Source: a bacterium
Lineage (GTDB): Bacteria > Krumholzibacteriota > Krumholzibacteriia > LZORAL124-64-63
Assembly: GCA_024231905.1 (NCBI GenBank)
Contig: JAAEQC010000140.1
Coordinates: 62,001-126,000, forward strand
Direction of reading: 5' to 3'
Length of the DNA: 64,000 nucleotides
Of this stretch, positions 1 through 9,824 are shown one piece after another (position 1 is the first letter of the stretch; the number at the start of each line of letters is the position of its first letter). The translations under genes and the position numbers were made by a program. The notes beneath the pieces were generated by a model. It searched no databases. It saw only the letters and a program-made list of their open reading frames with translations, and was not told where the DNA came from.

Positions 1-1
1 G

Positions 2-1180
2 CTGATGCCCCTGGTCGCCGCCGCGGTCGAACACGTGGACAATCCGGCCGAACCCACCCAGGGACGTTTCGACGTCACCCTGCGCGAGGTGTGGCGGGTG
101 GGCGGCGAGGATGGCGACGTCTTCTTCGGCCTCGTACCCCGTGTGGAGACCGACCAGGAGGGCAACGTCCACATCCTCGACTCGCAGTTGTGCCAGGTGA
201 GCGTCTACGACCCCCGGGGGAATCTCCTGCGCACGCTCTTCCGCGAGGGCGACGGCCCCGGTGAGGTCCGGCGCCCGCGGGACATGGTCGTGCTGGACGA
301 CGGCCGCGTGGGCCTGGTTCAGGAGTTCCCGGGCCAGATCTCCTTCGTGGGTGCCCAGGGCGATCCGGCCGGACGGGCCGTACTCGGCGGAACCGACGGC
401 GGCATCCACAGCCTCACCGCCTGCGCCGCCGCGGGCGACCGGGTCCTGGTCTCGGGTACCCACCAGGTGCCCAACGATCACCCGAGCATCAACCTCCGCG
501 TGAACTTCCTCGAACTGTGCGACGACCAGGGTGTCGTGTCCGTCCAGTACGCGAGCAACGAGACCCAGTACGACTTTGCCGACTTCCACTTCATCGAGCG
601 CGAACACCTGCCGCCCTTCTGGTGGGCCTTCGCAGCCTCGTCCACGGGTACGGTCTACACGGTCTCGGATCGCGACAATTACCGGGTCGAGGCCTTCGCC
701 GCCGACGGCACCGCATTGCGCACCTTCGGCCGAGCCTACGAGGCCCTGGACCGCACGGCAGACGAGCACGCCAAGCTGAAGAGTATGGTGCTGTCGGCCT
801 TCAACGGCGCGCCCTTCCAGCCCACCATCGTCATCGAGCAGAGCGAAGAGGTTGTTGCGTCCATGCACCGCGGGCTCCAGGTTCGTCCCGACGGCGAATT
901 GTGGGTGCTCACGGGCCGCGGCGTGCGCCCGGGCCAACCCGGAGTGATGGCAGTGTTCGACGTTTTCGACGACGAGGGCGTCTTCGTACGGCAGATGGCC
1001 CTGCGGGCGCCTCACGACGGACGCGACGTGGGCATTTTCCTCAGCGGCGAGGACCGGATCATCGTGGTGAAGGGCTACTTCGAATCCCTGGCTGCCCAGT
1101 TCGGCAACGGCGCCACCTTTGCCGGCGAGGACGGCGAGGCGGAGACGCCGGAGATCATCTGCTATGAAATGGTCCGGTAG
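2..1180 (+). CDS. 6-bladed beta-propeller exported protein, 5' end outside window
   Basis: The frame is open to the window edge. The first visible residues (LMPLVAAA) look like the end of a signal-peptide or lipoprotein core, so the true start is probably just upstream. About 390 residues are visible. They contain NHL-like blades of the form 'D-x-x-G-N-x-x-I-L-D' followed by 'V-Y-D-P-R-G-N-L-L-R-T' and a later 'V-Y-T-V-S-D-R-D-N-Y-R-V' blade. This matches the 6-bladed beta-propeller family common in Bacteroidota and Gemmatimonadota, whose members are exported and mostly of unknown ligand. No catalytic residues are recognisable. The fold call is fairly safe, the function unknown. Confidence 0.75.
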   Translation: MMPLVAAAVEHVDNPAEPTQGRFDVTLREVWRVGGEDGDVFFGLVPRVETDQEGNVHILDSQLCQVSVYDPRGNLLRTLFREGDGPGEVRRPRDMVVLDDGRVGLVQEFPGQISFVGAQGDPAGRAVLGGTDGGIHSLTACAAAGDRVLVSGTHQVPNDHPSINLRVNFLELCDDQGVVSVQYASNETQYDFADFHFIEREHLPPFWWAFAASSTGTVYTVSDRDNYRVEAFAADGTALRTFGRAYEALDRTADEHAKLKSMVLSAFNGAPFQPTIVIEQSEEVVASMHRGLQVRPDGELWVLTGRGVRPGQPGVMAVFDVFDDEGVFVRQMALRAPHDGRDVGIFLSGEDRIIVVKGYFESLAAQFGNGATFAGEDGEAETPEIICYEMVR

Positions 1181-1190
1181 CGCGACCGGG

Positions 1191-1220
1191 TTGAAGGACT
1201 GATATCGAATAGGCTATACT
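1191..1220 (+). promoter_or_regulatory. sigma70-like promoter of the fnr-type gene
   Basis: TTGAAG at 1191-1196 and TATACT at 1215-1220 are separated by 18 nt. They lie about 100 nt upstream of the FNR-type start codon, so the predicted mRNA has a normal leader. This is a consensus match by eye only. Confidence 0.45.
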
Positions 1221-1321
1221 TGTTGCCGAGTCGGGACTTCTGCGCCGTCGCTGCTGCCCGGGCGACGGTCGTATCGCCACGTGGCGGTTGATACTCTTCA
1301 GATGACACGAAAGAAGCGGGT

Positions 1322-2029
1322 ATGAGTCTGAACTGCCTGGGTTGCCGCCGTCCGGAGCGGTGCCTCTTCAATGAGCTCGAGCCCGATCTCTGCCGGGAAC
1401 TCACGGACGTCGCCACCACCCACAAGGTAGGACGCGGCGAGACCATCTCCACTCCGGGGGCGCCGGTCCTGGCCGTCTCCTGTGTCATCTCCGGGGCCGC
1501 CAAGCTGACCCGCATGGGCGAGCGCGGCGACATGCAGATCCTGCGCCTGCTGGGCCCATCCGACGTGCTCGGCCTGCGGCCCATCCTGGGCGACGAGAAC
1601 TTCGCCGCCACCACCACGATCCTCGATGATTGTACCCTGTGCGTCCTGCCCCGCGAGGCGATCCTCCACGTGCTGGAACGTTCCACGCGCTTCGCCTTCC
1701 GCGTCATGAAATACCTGGCGCAGCAACTCGACATATCCGAGGAACTGCTCATCGCGCTCACCCAGCGCCCCGTCCGGCGGCGGGTGGCCGACGTCCTGCT
1801 GCTGCTGCACGGACACGATATCCGCGGCGACAAGTGGGAGCCCTTGCGCGTCAAGCGGTTGAAACGCAAGGAAATGGCCCAGGCCATCGGCGCCACACCC
1901 GAAACCCTGTCACGGGTTTTGGCCGAGTTCGCCAAGCAGGGCCTGATCAGTGTCAACCGAAGAGACATCGAGTTGCTGGATGTGGAAGGACTCCAGGTCG
2001 TCGCCACCGATAGAGAAAAACTTATCTAA
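1322..2029 (+). CDS. fnr: FNR-type Crp family oxygen-responsive regulator
   Basis: A 235-residue Crp/Fnr protein with an N-terminal cyclic-nucleotide-binding fold and a C-terminal helix-turn-helix. The N-terminus carries C5-x2-C8-x5-C14, the same spacing as Cys20, Cys23 and Cys29 of E. coli FNR. C107 in 'C-V-L-P' aligns with FNR Cys122 in 'C-E-I-P'. All four ligands for an oxygen-labile [4Fe-4S] cluster are therefore present. The recognition helix has E-T-L-S-R, matching the E-x-x-S-R that reads TTGAT half-sites in FNR. By family knowledge it dimerises without oxygen and switches genes for anaerobic growth. Its targets are not visible here. It is monocistronic, behind a promoter at 1191-1220. 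Confidence 0.85.
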   Translation: MSLNCLGCRRPERCLFNELEPDLCRELTDVATTHKVGRGETISTPGAPVLAVSCVISGAAKLTRMGERGDMQILRLLGPSDVLGLRPILGDENFAATTTILDDCTLCVLPREAILHVLERSTRFAFRVMKYLAQQLDISEELLIALTQRPVRRRVADVLLLLHGHDIRGDKWEPLRVKRLKRKEMAQAIGATPETLSRVLAEFAKQGLISVNRRDIELLDVEGLQVVATDREKLI

Positions 2030-2270
2030 AATCATGACGAGACTTGACCAAGATCATTTTTAGTATCACCTGCCTGGGATACCTTCTGACGACCATCATG
2101 AGGGAATGACGACGCTGGCGGCCGGGATGCGCGGGGGATTGTGCGTGGACCGGTTCATCTCGGTTTCGCATCGGCTCGGTACCGCTAGAAATTTCGGTGG
2201 GGGTGTGGCCGCATCGTGTGGCCGCGGTCGACCGCCTCTCTTGGCAGCCATGCCGGGAGGGGCTGTCTTC

Positions 2271-3371
2271 TTATGGAACCCGGGCGGCGGCGACGATGGC
2301 CACCAGTTCCTCGGCCAGCACCTGTCCCCGCTCGGTGAAGTGGTCCAGCACCGCCCCCGACACGGTCAGGTCCTGCGCCGGCACGTGGAAGGCGAAGGTG
2401 TTCCAGAAGCCCGTGTGGCCCCAGGCCAGCCGGTCGTCGAACCGGGTACAGAAGATCCCGAGACGATACTCGCGGGCGCCCTGGCCGGTCATGGCCGCCA
2501 GGGTGGCCTCGTGCTGGAAGACCTCGCCCCCCAGAAGCAACCGCAGGAAGCGACCCAGGTCGCGGGCGTCCGTCAGGAGGCCGCCGCCGCCGTAGAGATC
2601 CATGCTCGGGTGCCATCCCGTGGCGTCGTGCTCGCCGTAGTACTGGTGGGCGCGGGGGGCGGCCGTGGCGGGCTCGTCCTCGTAGATCTCCCACCAGGTG
2701 CTGTCCAGGCCCAGATCGTCGTAGTCCAGCAGGGAATGCACGGCCTGGCCCAGGTTGCGACCGGTCTTCCGTTCGACGATGCCGCCGAGGATGATGTAGC
2801 CCGTGTCCGAGTAGGAGAACTTCTCGCCCGGCGCGCCCACCGGATCGCCCCACTCCACGCACAGGCGGATCAGTTCGTCGGCGGTCCACTCCCGCTGGGG
2901 ATTCGCCAGGATGGCCTCGGCGTAGCGCGGGTCGGCCGGGTGCTCGAAGAGGCCGCTGGTGTGGCTGAGGACCTGGCCTACGGTCATGGCCTGCAGATCG
3001 TAGCCGTCGCTGGACAGGAGAATGCGCTGTTCCTCGCTGAGATGCAGGGCCAGGGGGTCGTCGATGTTCAACAGGCCCATCTCGCCGAGCCGGAGAATCG
3101 CCGCCGCCACGTAGGTCTTGGTGTTCGAAGCGATGCGGAAGGTGTGGTGCGCGGTCAACGCCTCGTCCACGCCGCGGTCGGTGACGCCTGCCACGAAGGT
3201 CCGGTCCAGGCCATGGGGCGGACATTCCACATGGACGACCACGCCCGGGGCCGAAGGATTCGCCGCGTGGAAGCGGTCGATGACGGACTGGAGGTCGGCG
3301 GCCAGATCCTGGGCCGCGGCGGAGGTCGTCGCCAGCAGGACGGCGGCCAGGATGATCAGGCGATGCAACAT
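2271..3371 (-). CDS. Serine hydrolase of the class C beta-lactamase fold, exported
   Basis: 366 residues with a signal peptide ending near SAAAQ at about residue 21. The penicillin-binding-protein/class C motifs are present in order: S82-x-x-K85 (S-N-T-K), Y187-S-D in place of Y-x-N, and H319-T-G in place of K-T-G. This combination is usual for the broad 'serine hydrolase' (AmpC-fold, PF00144) group, which includes peptidases and esterases. It is not evidence of antibiotic resistance. The start at 3371 is chosen because the signal peptide begins there; the frame is open further upstream. It lies 20 bp behind the M14 peptidase gene, so both probably share an mRNA and act on peptides in the periplasm. 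Confidence 0.82.
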   Translation of the reverse strand: MLHRLIILAAVLLATTSAAAQDLAADLQSVIDRFHAANPSAPGVVVHVECPPHGLDRTFVAGVTDRGVDEALTAHHTFRIASNTKTYVAAAILRLGEMGLLNIDDPLALHLSEEQRILLSSDGYDLQAMTVGQVLSHTSGLFEHPADPRYAEAILANPQREWTADELIRLCVEWGDPVGAPGEKFSYSDTGYIILGGIVERKTGRNLGQAVHSLLDYDDLGLDSTWWEIYEDEPATAAPRAHQYYGEHDATGWHPSMDLYGGGGLLTDARDLGRFLRLLLGGEVFQHEATLAAMTGQGAREYRLGIFCTRFDDRLAWGHTGFWNTFAFHVPAQDLTVSGAVLDHFTERGQVLAEELVAIVAAARVP

Positions 3372-3391
3372 GGCTGACTCCCGTTCGGGTT

Positions 3392-6328
3392 TTACCAGGG
3401 CGATGACCAGCGCGTGCCGAGACCCGGTCCCAGCAGGATGGCGTTGACGAACATGCGCTCCGTGTCGGCCATCCAGCGCCGGTAGGCCGGATGGTCGGCG
3501 AAGAGGATCACCTGGCCGCGGCCAAGGGCCTCGCGCGTGGCGTAGCCGGTGCTGGCGATGCGCGCCGCTCCCTCGGGCCAGAGCAGCCCGCCCAGGTGCA
3601 GGGCGTCCACCTCGGCGAAACGCGCGGCCACGCGCACCGGCGGCGTGGCCACCAGGGGCTCGCGGCGGCCGAACCAGGCGGTGGCCTCGTCGCCGAGACC
3701 GTAGTTGAGCCACGCCTCCGGGTCCAGTTCGACCCGCAGCATGGCGCCCCGGGGCATGAAGGTGCGCAGGCGGCCGTCGGCGGCGGCCAGGTCCTCGGGT
3801 GTGGGTTCACGACGACCCGGGGGCAGCACGGATTTCACCCATTCGGCCAGGGCCACGGGCGCACCGCCCAGGGGCGTGCCCTGGGCGACGCCGTCGGCGA
3901 AGGGGCGGGCGCCGGCACCCAAGAGAGGAGCCACGTCGTAGGGCGAGGTGCGGTCCGTCGGCGGTGTCTTCTTTTTCTTCTCATCGTCCGGCGCAGGACG
4001 GATGCCCACCGCCGCGGGCCGTCCGGCCGCCGCGGCCTCGTCCGCCGGGATGCTCCACACGGGCGTCGGGTAGTCGGTCACGGCCTGGCCCCGCAAGCGG
4101 GTGGTGGTCAGAGCCGTCTCGGTGTCGGCCAGCATGGCTGTACCGCCGCCCAGGCCGATGGCCGTGCCGCCGGCCTCGATCCAGCGCCGCAGCTTGTCGA
4201 CGCCGCCGGGCCCCAGCAAGTGCCGGTAGCCGGCGGCCCCGCCCCAGATGGACGGGAAGACGAGCACGTTGTAGCGCGACAGGTCGGTCCCGGCGAAGCG
4301 ACCGATGTCCAGGGCGCTGAACCGCAGGTCGAGGTCCTGGTCCAGCAAGTGCCACACGTAACCGTAGGCCGAGGGGGCGACGGGCATGCCGGTCAGGACG
4401 GCCACCCGGGGCGCCACGAGCACGTCGAACTCGTTGCCGCCCAGGTCGGGACCCGATGTGGCGCGGGCGGTGCCCACGTGGTGGACCGCCAGATCGTGGC
4501 GGCGGGCGACGCTCAGCACGGTCTGCTGCAGGTCCTCCGGGTTCCCTTCCCGACGCAAGACAATGGCGCCGCGGTCGAAGGCCCGGCCGCCGACGGCGAA
4601 GGGCTTGGCCGCCACGCGCACCGTGACGCCGGCCTGCAGGAGGTCGACCAGGGCGGCGGGCGCCGCGTCGGGATTGCCGTCGTAGACGAGGGAGTTCCAG
4701 TCGTCCTCGGCCAGTTCCAGGGGGATGTTCCGGTGGGGGAACCAGGGCTGCCAGTCGCCGCCTGGAATCCGGCCGCTCCAGAAGGCGGGCACGCCCCGGG
4801 CCAGGGGCACCGACCAGGCCGTGGTCTCGTACAGGCGGCTGCCCTTGCCCTTCTCCAGGTACTTGCGCTCGTCCCGGAAGAAGACGTCGTCCATGGGCAC
4901 GTGGGGATCGAGGATGACCCGCGCCAGGGCGCCGTCGGGCTGGTCCAGGCGGACCAGGAGCGTGCCAGCCTCCAGTTCCAGGTCGCTCTTCTCACCGGTG
5001 CGGGCGTCCGTCAAACTCTTGACCGTCGTGGAGGCCGCGAGGCTGAGGACTTCGATGCCCTGGTCCACCAGCTGGTTGGCCAAGGCCTGGGTACGTTCGG
5101 GCTGGCGCCCGTGGGGTGGGAAGATCCAGGCCCGCACCTTGCCTTCGGCGCCCCTCTTCGCGATGGCGCGCCGCGCGGCGTGGTGGTCGGACAGCACCTC
5201 GTCCGCGTGGTTCGCCAGGGAGGTGAGGTTCGCCACCGAGGAGGTGAGCTGATGCTCCACCGCCTGCCCGAAGGTGCGCAGGGTGCCGCCCCGTTTGCGT
5301 ACATGGGTACCGGTGGTGCGGGACATCTCGTAGAGGATACCGACGGCGCCGTGGTAGCTGGCCCAGGAGGAGCCGTAGCCCGGGAAGAACTCCTCGTTCC
5401 ATTCGCCGGTGAAGTAGGCGTAGCCGCGCTTGTCCAGGGCGGCGGCCTGGTCGTCGGAGAAGGGCCGCTCCCACTTGCGGGCGCTGGCCGGTAAGTGGGG
5501 ATTGAACGGATGCCGCGGGGGCGGGAAGAGGTAGGTGGCGTTGGCGCCCATCTCGTGGCTGTCCACCAGCAACTGGGGCAGCCAGCCGGCGATCTCCGCC
5601 GAGCGGCGGCTCTCGGGCTGGACCATGGAGAACCAGTCGCGGTTCAGATCGAAGAGATAGTGGTTGCCACGACCCCAGGGCCACACGGCCCGGTGGGAGA
5701 GGTCGTCCTGGTCCGGGTTGGCCGTGCGGTGGGCGAAGCTGGTGATCTGGGCCAGGTAGCGGGCGCGGCCGTCGGGGTTCTCGCAGGGGTCGATGAGGAC
5801 CAGGAGCTTGTCGCGCAGATTCTTGGCGCGGTCGTCCTCGCCGGCAACGAGCCAGTGGGCCAGGACGGCCGCTGCGTCGGTGCTGCTGAGCTCGTCGCCG
5901 TGGATGCCGTAGGCCATCCAGGCCACGGCCTTGTCGCCGGCCCGGGGCGCGGTGGCGGTGCGGGGATCGAGGGTGTCTACGTGGCGGTCCCGGAAGGCGT
6001 CCAGCTCGGCAATGGTCGCTTCGTCGGAAACGGCCAGGATGACCAGCGGCCGGCCCTCGTGGCTGCGGGCGTACTCCAGGAGGCGGGCGCGGGGAGAAGC
6101 GTCAGCCAGGGCCTGGAAGTAGGCCAACACTTCGTCCGGCCGTAGCGGGCGCTCGGCCGGGGCGACGCCGGTGGTTTCGACCTGGCTCGGCACTCCGGCG
6201 GCATACTCGGCGAAGGGAAGCAGGTCGGCCAAGGTCGGCGGAGCGAGACCTTCGTTGAGGCCGGCGGCCGAAGCGGCGGTGACACAGACCAGCAGGACCA
6301 GCAGCAGTGAGCGGACGGTGATACCCAT
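3392..6328 (-). CDS. Large exported M14 zinc carboxypeptidase
   Basis: 978 residues, beginning with a signal peptide (MGITVRSLLL, cleavage after about residue 22). The M14 fold occupies roughly residues 60-350. Zinc ligands H143 and E146 are in H-G-D-E, N-P-D-G-R lies near 184-188, the third ligand is H258 in D-S-H-E-M-G, and the probable catalytic Glu is E334 in L-Y-E-M-S-R. The remaining roughly 600 residues include a glutamine-amidotransferase-like segment (around 690-790) with no obvious catalytic Cys. Large proteins of this plan are common in Gemmatimonadota and Bacteroidota and are thought to degrade peptides outside the cytoplasm. The start at 6328 is set by the signal peptide. It is followed after 20 bp by the serine hydrolase. 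Confidence 0.85.
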   Translation of the reverse strand: MGITVRSLLLVLLVCVTAASAAGLNEGLAPPTLADLLPFAEYAAGVPSQVETTGVAPAERPLRPDEVLAYFQALADASPRARLLEYARSHEGRPLVILAVSDEATIAELDAFRDRHVDTLDPRTATAPRAGDKAVAWMAYGIHGDELSSTDAAAVLAHWLVAGEDDRAKNLRDKLLVLIDPCENPDGRARYLAQITSFAHRTANPDQDDLSHRAVWPWGRGNHYLFDLNRDWFSMVQPESRRSAEIAGWLPQLLVDSHEMGANATYLFPPPRHPFNPHLPASARKWERPFSDDQAAALDKRGYAYFTGEWNEEFFPGYGSSWASYHGAVGILYEMSRTTGTHVRKRGGTLRTFGQAVEHQLTSSVANLTSLANHADEVLSDHHAARRAIAKRGAEGKVRAWIFPPHGRQPERTQALANQLVDQGIEVLSLAASTTVKSLTDARTGEKSDLELEAGTLLVRLDQPDGALARVILDPHVPMDDVFFRDERKYLEKGKGSRLYETTAWSVPLARGVPAFWSGRIPGGDWQPWFPHRNIPLELAEDDWNSLVYDGNPDAAPAALVDLLQAGVTVRVAAKPFAVGGRAFDRGAIVLRREGNPEDLQQTVLSVARRHDLAVHHVGTARATSGPDLGGNEFDVLVAPRVAVLTGMPVAPSAYGYVWHLLDQDLDLRFSALDIGRFAGTDLSRYNVLVFPSIWGGAAGYRHLLGPGGVDKLRRWIEAGGTAIGLGGGTAMLADTETALTTTRLRGQAVTDYPTPVWSIPADEAAAAGRPAAVGIRPAPDDEKKKKTPPTDRTSPYDVAPLLGAGARPFADGVAQGTPLGGAPVALAEWVKSVLPPGRREPTPEDLAAADGRLRTFMPRGAMLRVELDPEAWLNYGLGDEATAWFGRREPLVATPPVRVAARFAEVDALHLGGLLWPEGAARIASTGYATREALGRGQVILFADHPAYRRWMADTERMFVNAILLGPGLGTRWSSPW

Positions 6329-6582
6329 GGGGGACTCCCGGATGGTGGGTTGGGATGGGCTCGAGTGCCGCAATATACCACAGTCGCAGGGCCGTGTCGG
6401 GGTCGGGAGAGGGAATGGCGTGACACACCGTAATTGTCTATTCGCCAACGTGGGTGGGACACTAATGCGGCACACCATGTGTCATTCCAAGGCAACCTTC
6501 CGCCGAAAGCCCCCATATTCTATCAGCATTCAATCGAATCACGTAACGCCTTGAAATTCTGTGATATGGAGGCATCCCTGCG

Positions 6583-7833
6583 ATGAAGAAGAAACTCCTG
6601 TGGATCGGCGCCCCGGTTGTGGTGGTGGGTATCGTCATTATTAGCATGGCGATGCGCGGCGGCGGCGACGAGGCCCTCGAGGTGCAGACGGCCAAGGTGG
6701 ACCGCCAGAAGATCGTGCAGAAGGTGAGCGCGACGGGAAAGATCCAGCCCAAATTGCAGGTGAAGGTCAGCGCCGACGTGAGCGCCAAGATCACCACATT
6801 GGCCGTGGTGGAGGGCCAGTGGGTGGAAGAGGGCACCTTCCTGGTCGAACTCGACCGGGAGCGCTATCTCGCCGCCGTGGAAAGCGCCGAAGCGAATGTG
6901 CGATCCGTGCAGTCGAACGCGAAACTGGTGCGGGAGAACATGGGCCGGACCGAGAAGGAGTTCCAGCGTTCCAAGGAGTTGCTGGACCGGAATCTGGAGT
7001 CGGCCGCGACCTTCGAGGACAAGCAATCGGCGTATCAGGTGGAAGTGGCGCGCCACGAATCGGCTCTCTTCCAGGTGGAACAGGCCGAGGCCGCCCTCAA
7101 GCAGACCCGCGACGACCTTTCCAAGACGACGATCTACGCCCCCATGTCGGGAACCATCAGCGACCTGCGCAAGGAGCAGGGCGAGATCGCCATCGGCTCC
7201 CAGTTCCAGGAGGACGTCATCCTGGTCATCGCGGATCTCTCGGAGATGGAGACTCAGGTCAACGTGGACGAGAACGACATCATCTCCATCGCGGTGGGCC
7301 AGCATGCGGACATCGAGGTGGACGCGCTTCTGGACCAGGTGCTGACGGGCGTGGTGGCGGAGATCGCCAGCAGTGCCAACATCGCCGGTGCCGGAAGTAC
7401 GGACCAGAAGACCGAATTCGAGATCAAGATCAGCATCGTGAATCCGCCGGAGACCCTCCGCCCGGGGATGACCGCGAGCGCCGAATTGTTCACCAAGACC
7501 AACGAGAACGCGCTGAGCGTGCCGATCCAGAGCGTGGCGGTCAGAACGGTCGATCAACTGGTGATGGCGGGCGAGAATCGGGCCGATGCGGAAGAACGCT
7601 ACACCGCCGATCGCGACGGATTCGTGGAGATCGTGTTCTGCATCGAGGACGGCATGGCCATGGCCAAACAGGTGACCGCCGGGATCCAGAGTGACGAACT
7701 GATCGAGATCCTCACGGGTCTCGAGGAAGGCGAAGAGGTGGTCACCGGAAGCTACCGTGCCATATCGCAGGACCTGGAGAACGGTGCCGTTGTCGATATT
7801 GCCAACGACACCGACAGAACGGGCGAGGTGTAG
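6583..7833 (+). CDS. MacA/HlyD-like periplasmic adaptor subunit
   Basis: 416 residues. An N-terminal membrane anchor (residues 4-24) is followed by a biotinyl-lipoyl-like half (G-x-I-Q-P), a coiled-coil hairpin rich in Glu/Lys (about 85-190), a second lipoyl half and a beta-barrel domain. These are the marks of membrane-fusion adaptors of ABC efflux pumps. It would bridge the inner-membrane MacB-like permeases downstream to an outer-membrane channel. No TolC homologue is present in the window. GGAGG lies 10 nt before ATG. It leads a four-gene operon with the ATPase and two permeases. Confidence 0.88.
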   Translation: MKKKLLWIGAPVVVVGIVIISMAMRGGGDEALEVQTAKVDRQKIVQKVSATGKIQPKLQVKVSADVSAKITTLAVVEGQWVEEGTFLVELDRERYLAAVESAEANVRSVQSNAKLVRENMGRTEKEFQRSKELLDRNLESAATFEDKQSAYQVEVARHESALFQVEQAEAALKQTRDDLSKTTIYAPMSGTISDLRKEQGEIAIGSQFQEDVILVIADLSEMETQVNVDENDIISIAVGQHADIEVDALLDQVLTGVVAEIASSANIAGAGSTDQKTEFEIKISIVNPPETLRPGMTASAELFTKTNENALSVPIQSVAVRTVDQLVMAGENRADAEERYTADRDGFVEIVFCIEDGMAMAKQVTAGIQSDELIEILTGLEEGEEVVTGSYRAISQDLENGAVVDIANDTDRTGEV

Positions 7834-7837
7834 ACCA

Positions 7838-8566
7838 GTGGCGCACACCAACGGGGGCACCATACAGCCTGAAACGAGCTCCGCGCTTGCCCTGCGCGAC
7901 GTGGTGAAGACCTACGACATGGGCACCGTGCAGGTCCAGGCCCTGCGTGGGGTGTCCCTCGACATCGCCCGCAACGAGTACGTCTCCATCATGGGGCCCT
8001 CGGGATCAGGGAAGTCGACGTTGATGCACGTGATCGGCTGTCTCGACGTGCCGACCTCCGGCACCTACACGCTGGAGGGCCAGATGGTGGCTGAGATGTC
8101 AGAGAACCAGCTGGCGGAAATCCGCAACGAGCAGATCGGATTCGTGTTTCAGACTTTCAACCTCATCCCGCGGGTGAGCATCTACCAGAACGTCGAGTTG
8201 CCGTTGGTCTATGCCGGCGTGTCTCGAGGGGAACGCCGCAGGCGCACGACGGCCGCGATCGAACGGGTGGGTCTTGCCGACCGCATAAAGCACAAGCCGA
8301 ATGAGCTTTCCGGAGGACAGCGGCAACGCGTGGCCATCGCGCGCGCGCTGGTGTGCAACCCGTCGATCATCCTCGCCGATGAGCCCACGGGGAACCTGGA
8401 CAGCAAGACCGGCGCTGAGATCATGAATATTCTCGACGGATTGCATGCGGACGGACAGACGATCATCCTGGTCACCCACGAGGACTACATCGCCAAGCAC
8501 GCCCTCCGCACCGTGAGGCTCATGGACGGCATGATCGAGAGCGACTTGGAGGCCGTGGTCTCATGA
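7838..8566 (+). CDS. MacB/LolD-type ABC transporter ATPase
   Basis: 242 residues. Walker [10 protein letters not shown] is at 53-61, the signature is L-S-G-G-Q-R-Q-R, Walker B is [12 protein letters not shown] and the H-loop is V-T-H-E-D. I take GTG at 7838 as the start because it lies 4 nt after the adaptor stop codon and gives a standard-length N-terminus; ATG codons further in would cut into the nucleotide-binding fold. It powers the two FtsX-like permeases encoded next, and its stop overlaps the first permease start by 4 bp (ATGA). Confidence 0.88.
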   Translation: MAHTNGGTIQPETSSALALRDVVKTYDMGTVQVQALRGVSLDIARNEYVSIMGPSGSGKSTLMHVIGCLDVPTSGTYTLEGQMVAEMSENQLAEIRNEQIGFVFQTFNLIPRVSIYQNVELPLVYAGVSRGERRRRTTAAIERVGLADRIKHKPNELSGGQRQRVAIARALVCNPSIILADEPTGNLDSKTGAEIMNILDGLHADGQTIILVTHEDYIAKHALRTVRLMDGMIESDLEAVVS

Positions 8567-9801
8567 GGCTGATGCGTGACATGGTCGATGCGTTCCGGAT
8601 CGCCCTCTACGCCATGCGCGCCAACAAGGCGCGTGGAACCTTGACCACGCTGGGCATCATCATCGGCATTGTCGCGGTGATTCTCACCATGACGGCGGCC
8701 AACGGTCTGCAGAACACTTTCCGCCAGAGTTTCTCCTCGGTGGGCGCCGACGTCATCTATGTCTCGCGCATGCCCTGGGTGATCCAGGGCGATTTCTTCC
8801 TGTACCGGAACCGTCCACAGATCGATCTCAAGCAGGCCGACGAACTGGAGTCGAGGCTTCGCGGAAGAGGCATCGTCAATCCCACCATGGACACCGCCCG
8901 CGACGTTAAATACCGGTCCGAGACCCTGTCGGGACTGCGAATCATCGGCACGACCGACAAGCAGTCGATGGTGTCCAGCGCCCAGCCGGAAACCGGGCGC
9001 TTTCTTACGGAATTCGACGTCACCTACAAGAAGAACGTCTGCGTCATCGGTACCGACGTCCGCGACGGGCTGTTCGGCTCAGCGAACCCGCTCAACAAAT
9101 CCATCCACATCGGCCGCGCCCGGTTTCGGGTGATCGGCGTCATGGAGAAGCAGGGCGGGAGTTTCCTCGGCGGCCCCAATTTCGACAGGCAGATCTACAT
9201 TCCGATCACTTCCTACGTGAAGGCGTACGGCGGTCATCGCGGGCGCCAGGGGGTGGACGTGGCCGTCAAGGCCCCGTCTCGGGAGGCCCTGGAAGAGCTG
9301 GAATTCGAAGTGATGGGGGAAATGCGCAAGATCCGTAAACTGCGCCCCGCAGAGGATGACAACTTCTCCATCAACAAGCTCGACACCCTGGTGGGCGCCT
9401 TCAACAACGTGATGGGTGTGGTGCTCCTGGTGGGGCTGCTCGTGACAAGCATCTCGCTGTTCGTCGGTGGCGTGGGTGTGATGAACATCATGTTCGTTTC
9501 AGTCACCGAGCGCACCAGGGAGATCGGCATCCGCAAATCCATCGGCGCCAAGCCCCGCAGCATCCTGTTTCAGTTCCTGTTCGAGTCGGCTTCCATATGC
9601 CTGCTGGGCGGGGTGATCGGCATCCTGGTGGCTTCCATTCTGACCGCGGTCATCAACAAGGTGCTGATGCCCGCGAGCGTGTCGTTTCCCATTCTGTTCA
9701 TTGCCGTGGTGGTTTCCATCGCCGTGGGCGTGGTGGCCGGCCTGGTTCCGGCCTTCCGCGGTTCCCGACTCAATCCCATCGAGGCGCTCCGGTATGAATA
9801 G
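8563..9801 (+). CDS. MacB-like ABC permease 1
   Basis: 412 residues in the MacB_PCD plus FtsX arrangement. An N-terminal transmembrane helix after [11 protein letters not shown] is followed by a large periplasmic domain (about residues 55-270) and three C-terminal membrane helices with the conserved loop [12 protein letters not shown]. Translation is coupled to the ATPase through the ATGA overlap. A mechanotransmission-type exporter of this family moves periplasmic substrates such as peptides, lipids or macrolides outward. The substrate cannot be told. Confidence 0.88.
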   Translation: MRLMRDMVDAFRIALYAMRANKARGTLTTLGIIIGIVAVILTMTAANGLQNTFRQSFSSVGADVIYVSRMPWVIQGDFFLYRNRPQIDLKQADELESRLRGRGIVNPTMDTARDVKYRSETLSGLRIIGTTDKQSMVSSAQPETGRFLTEFDVTYKKNVCVIGTDVRDGLFGSANPLNKSIHIGRARFRVIGVMEKQGGSFLGGPNFDRQIYIPITSYVKAYGGHRGRQGVDVAVKAPSREALEELEFEVMGEMRKIRKLRPAEDDNFSINKLDTLVGAFNNVMGVVLLVGLLVTSISLFVGGVGVMNIMFVSVTERTREIGIRKSIGAKPRSILFQFLFESASICLLGGVIGILVASILTAVINKVLMPASVSFPILFIAVVVSIAVGVVAGLVPAFRGSRLNPIEALRYE

Positions 9802-9824
9802 CGCCCAACGCAGGAGTCCCAGCC

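Noticed and set aside
2044..2057. FNR-like site TTGAC-N4-ATCAT just after the FNR gene
   Set aside because: Only 8 of 10 positions match and no gene starts downstream on that side; kept as chance unless a small RNA is found there.
2271..3371. Beta-lactamase resistance gene
   Set aside because: Motifs fit the broad serine-hydrolase group (Y-S-D, H-T-G) and the gene pairs with a peptidase; nothing points to antibiotic cleavage.
2106..3377. Long plus-strand open frames opposite the peptidase genes and elsewhere
   Set aside because: They are antisense by-products of high GC; they lack ribosome sites and recognisable motifs, while the opposite strand has clear domains.
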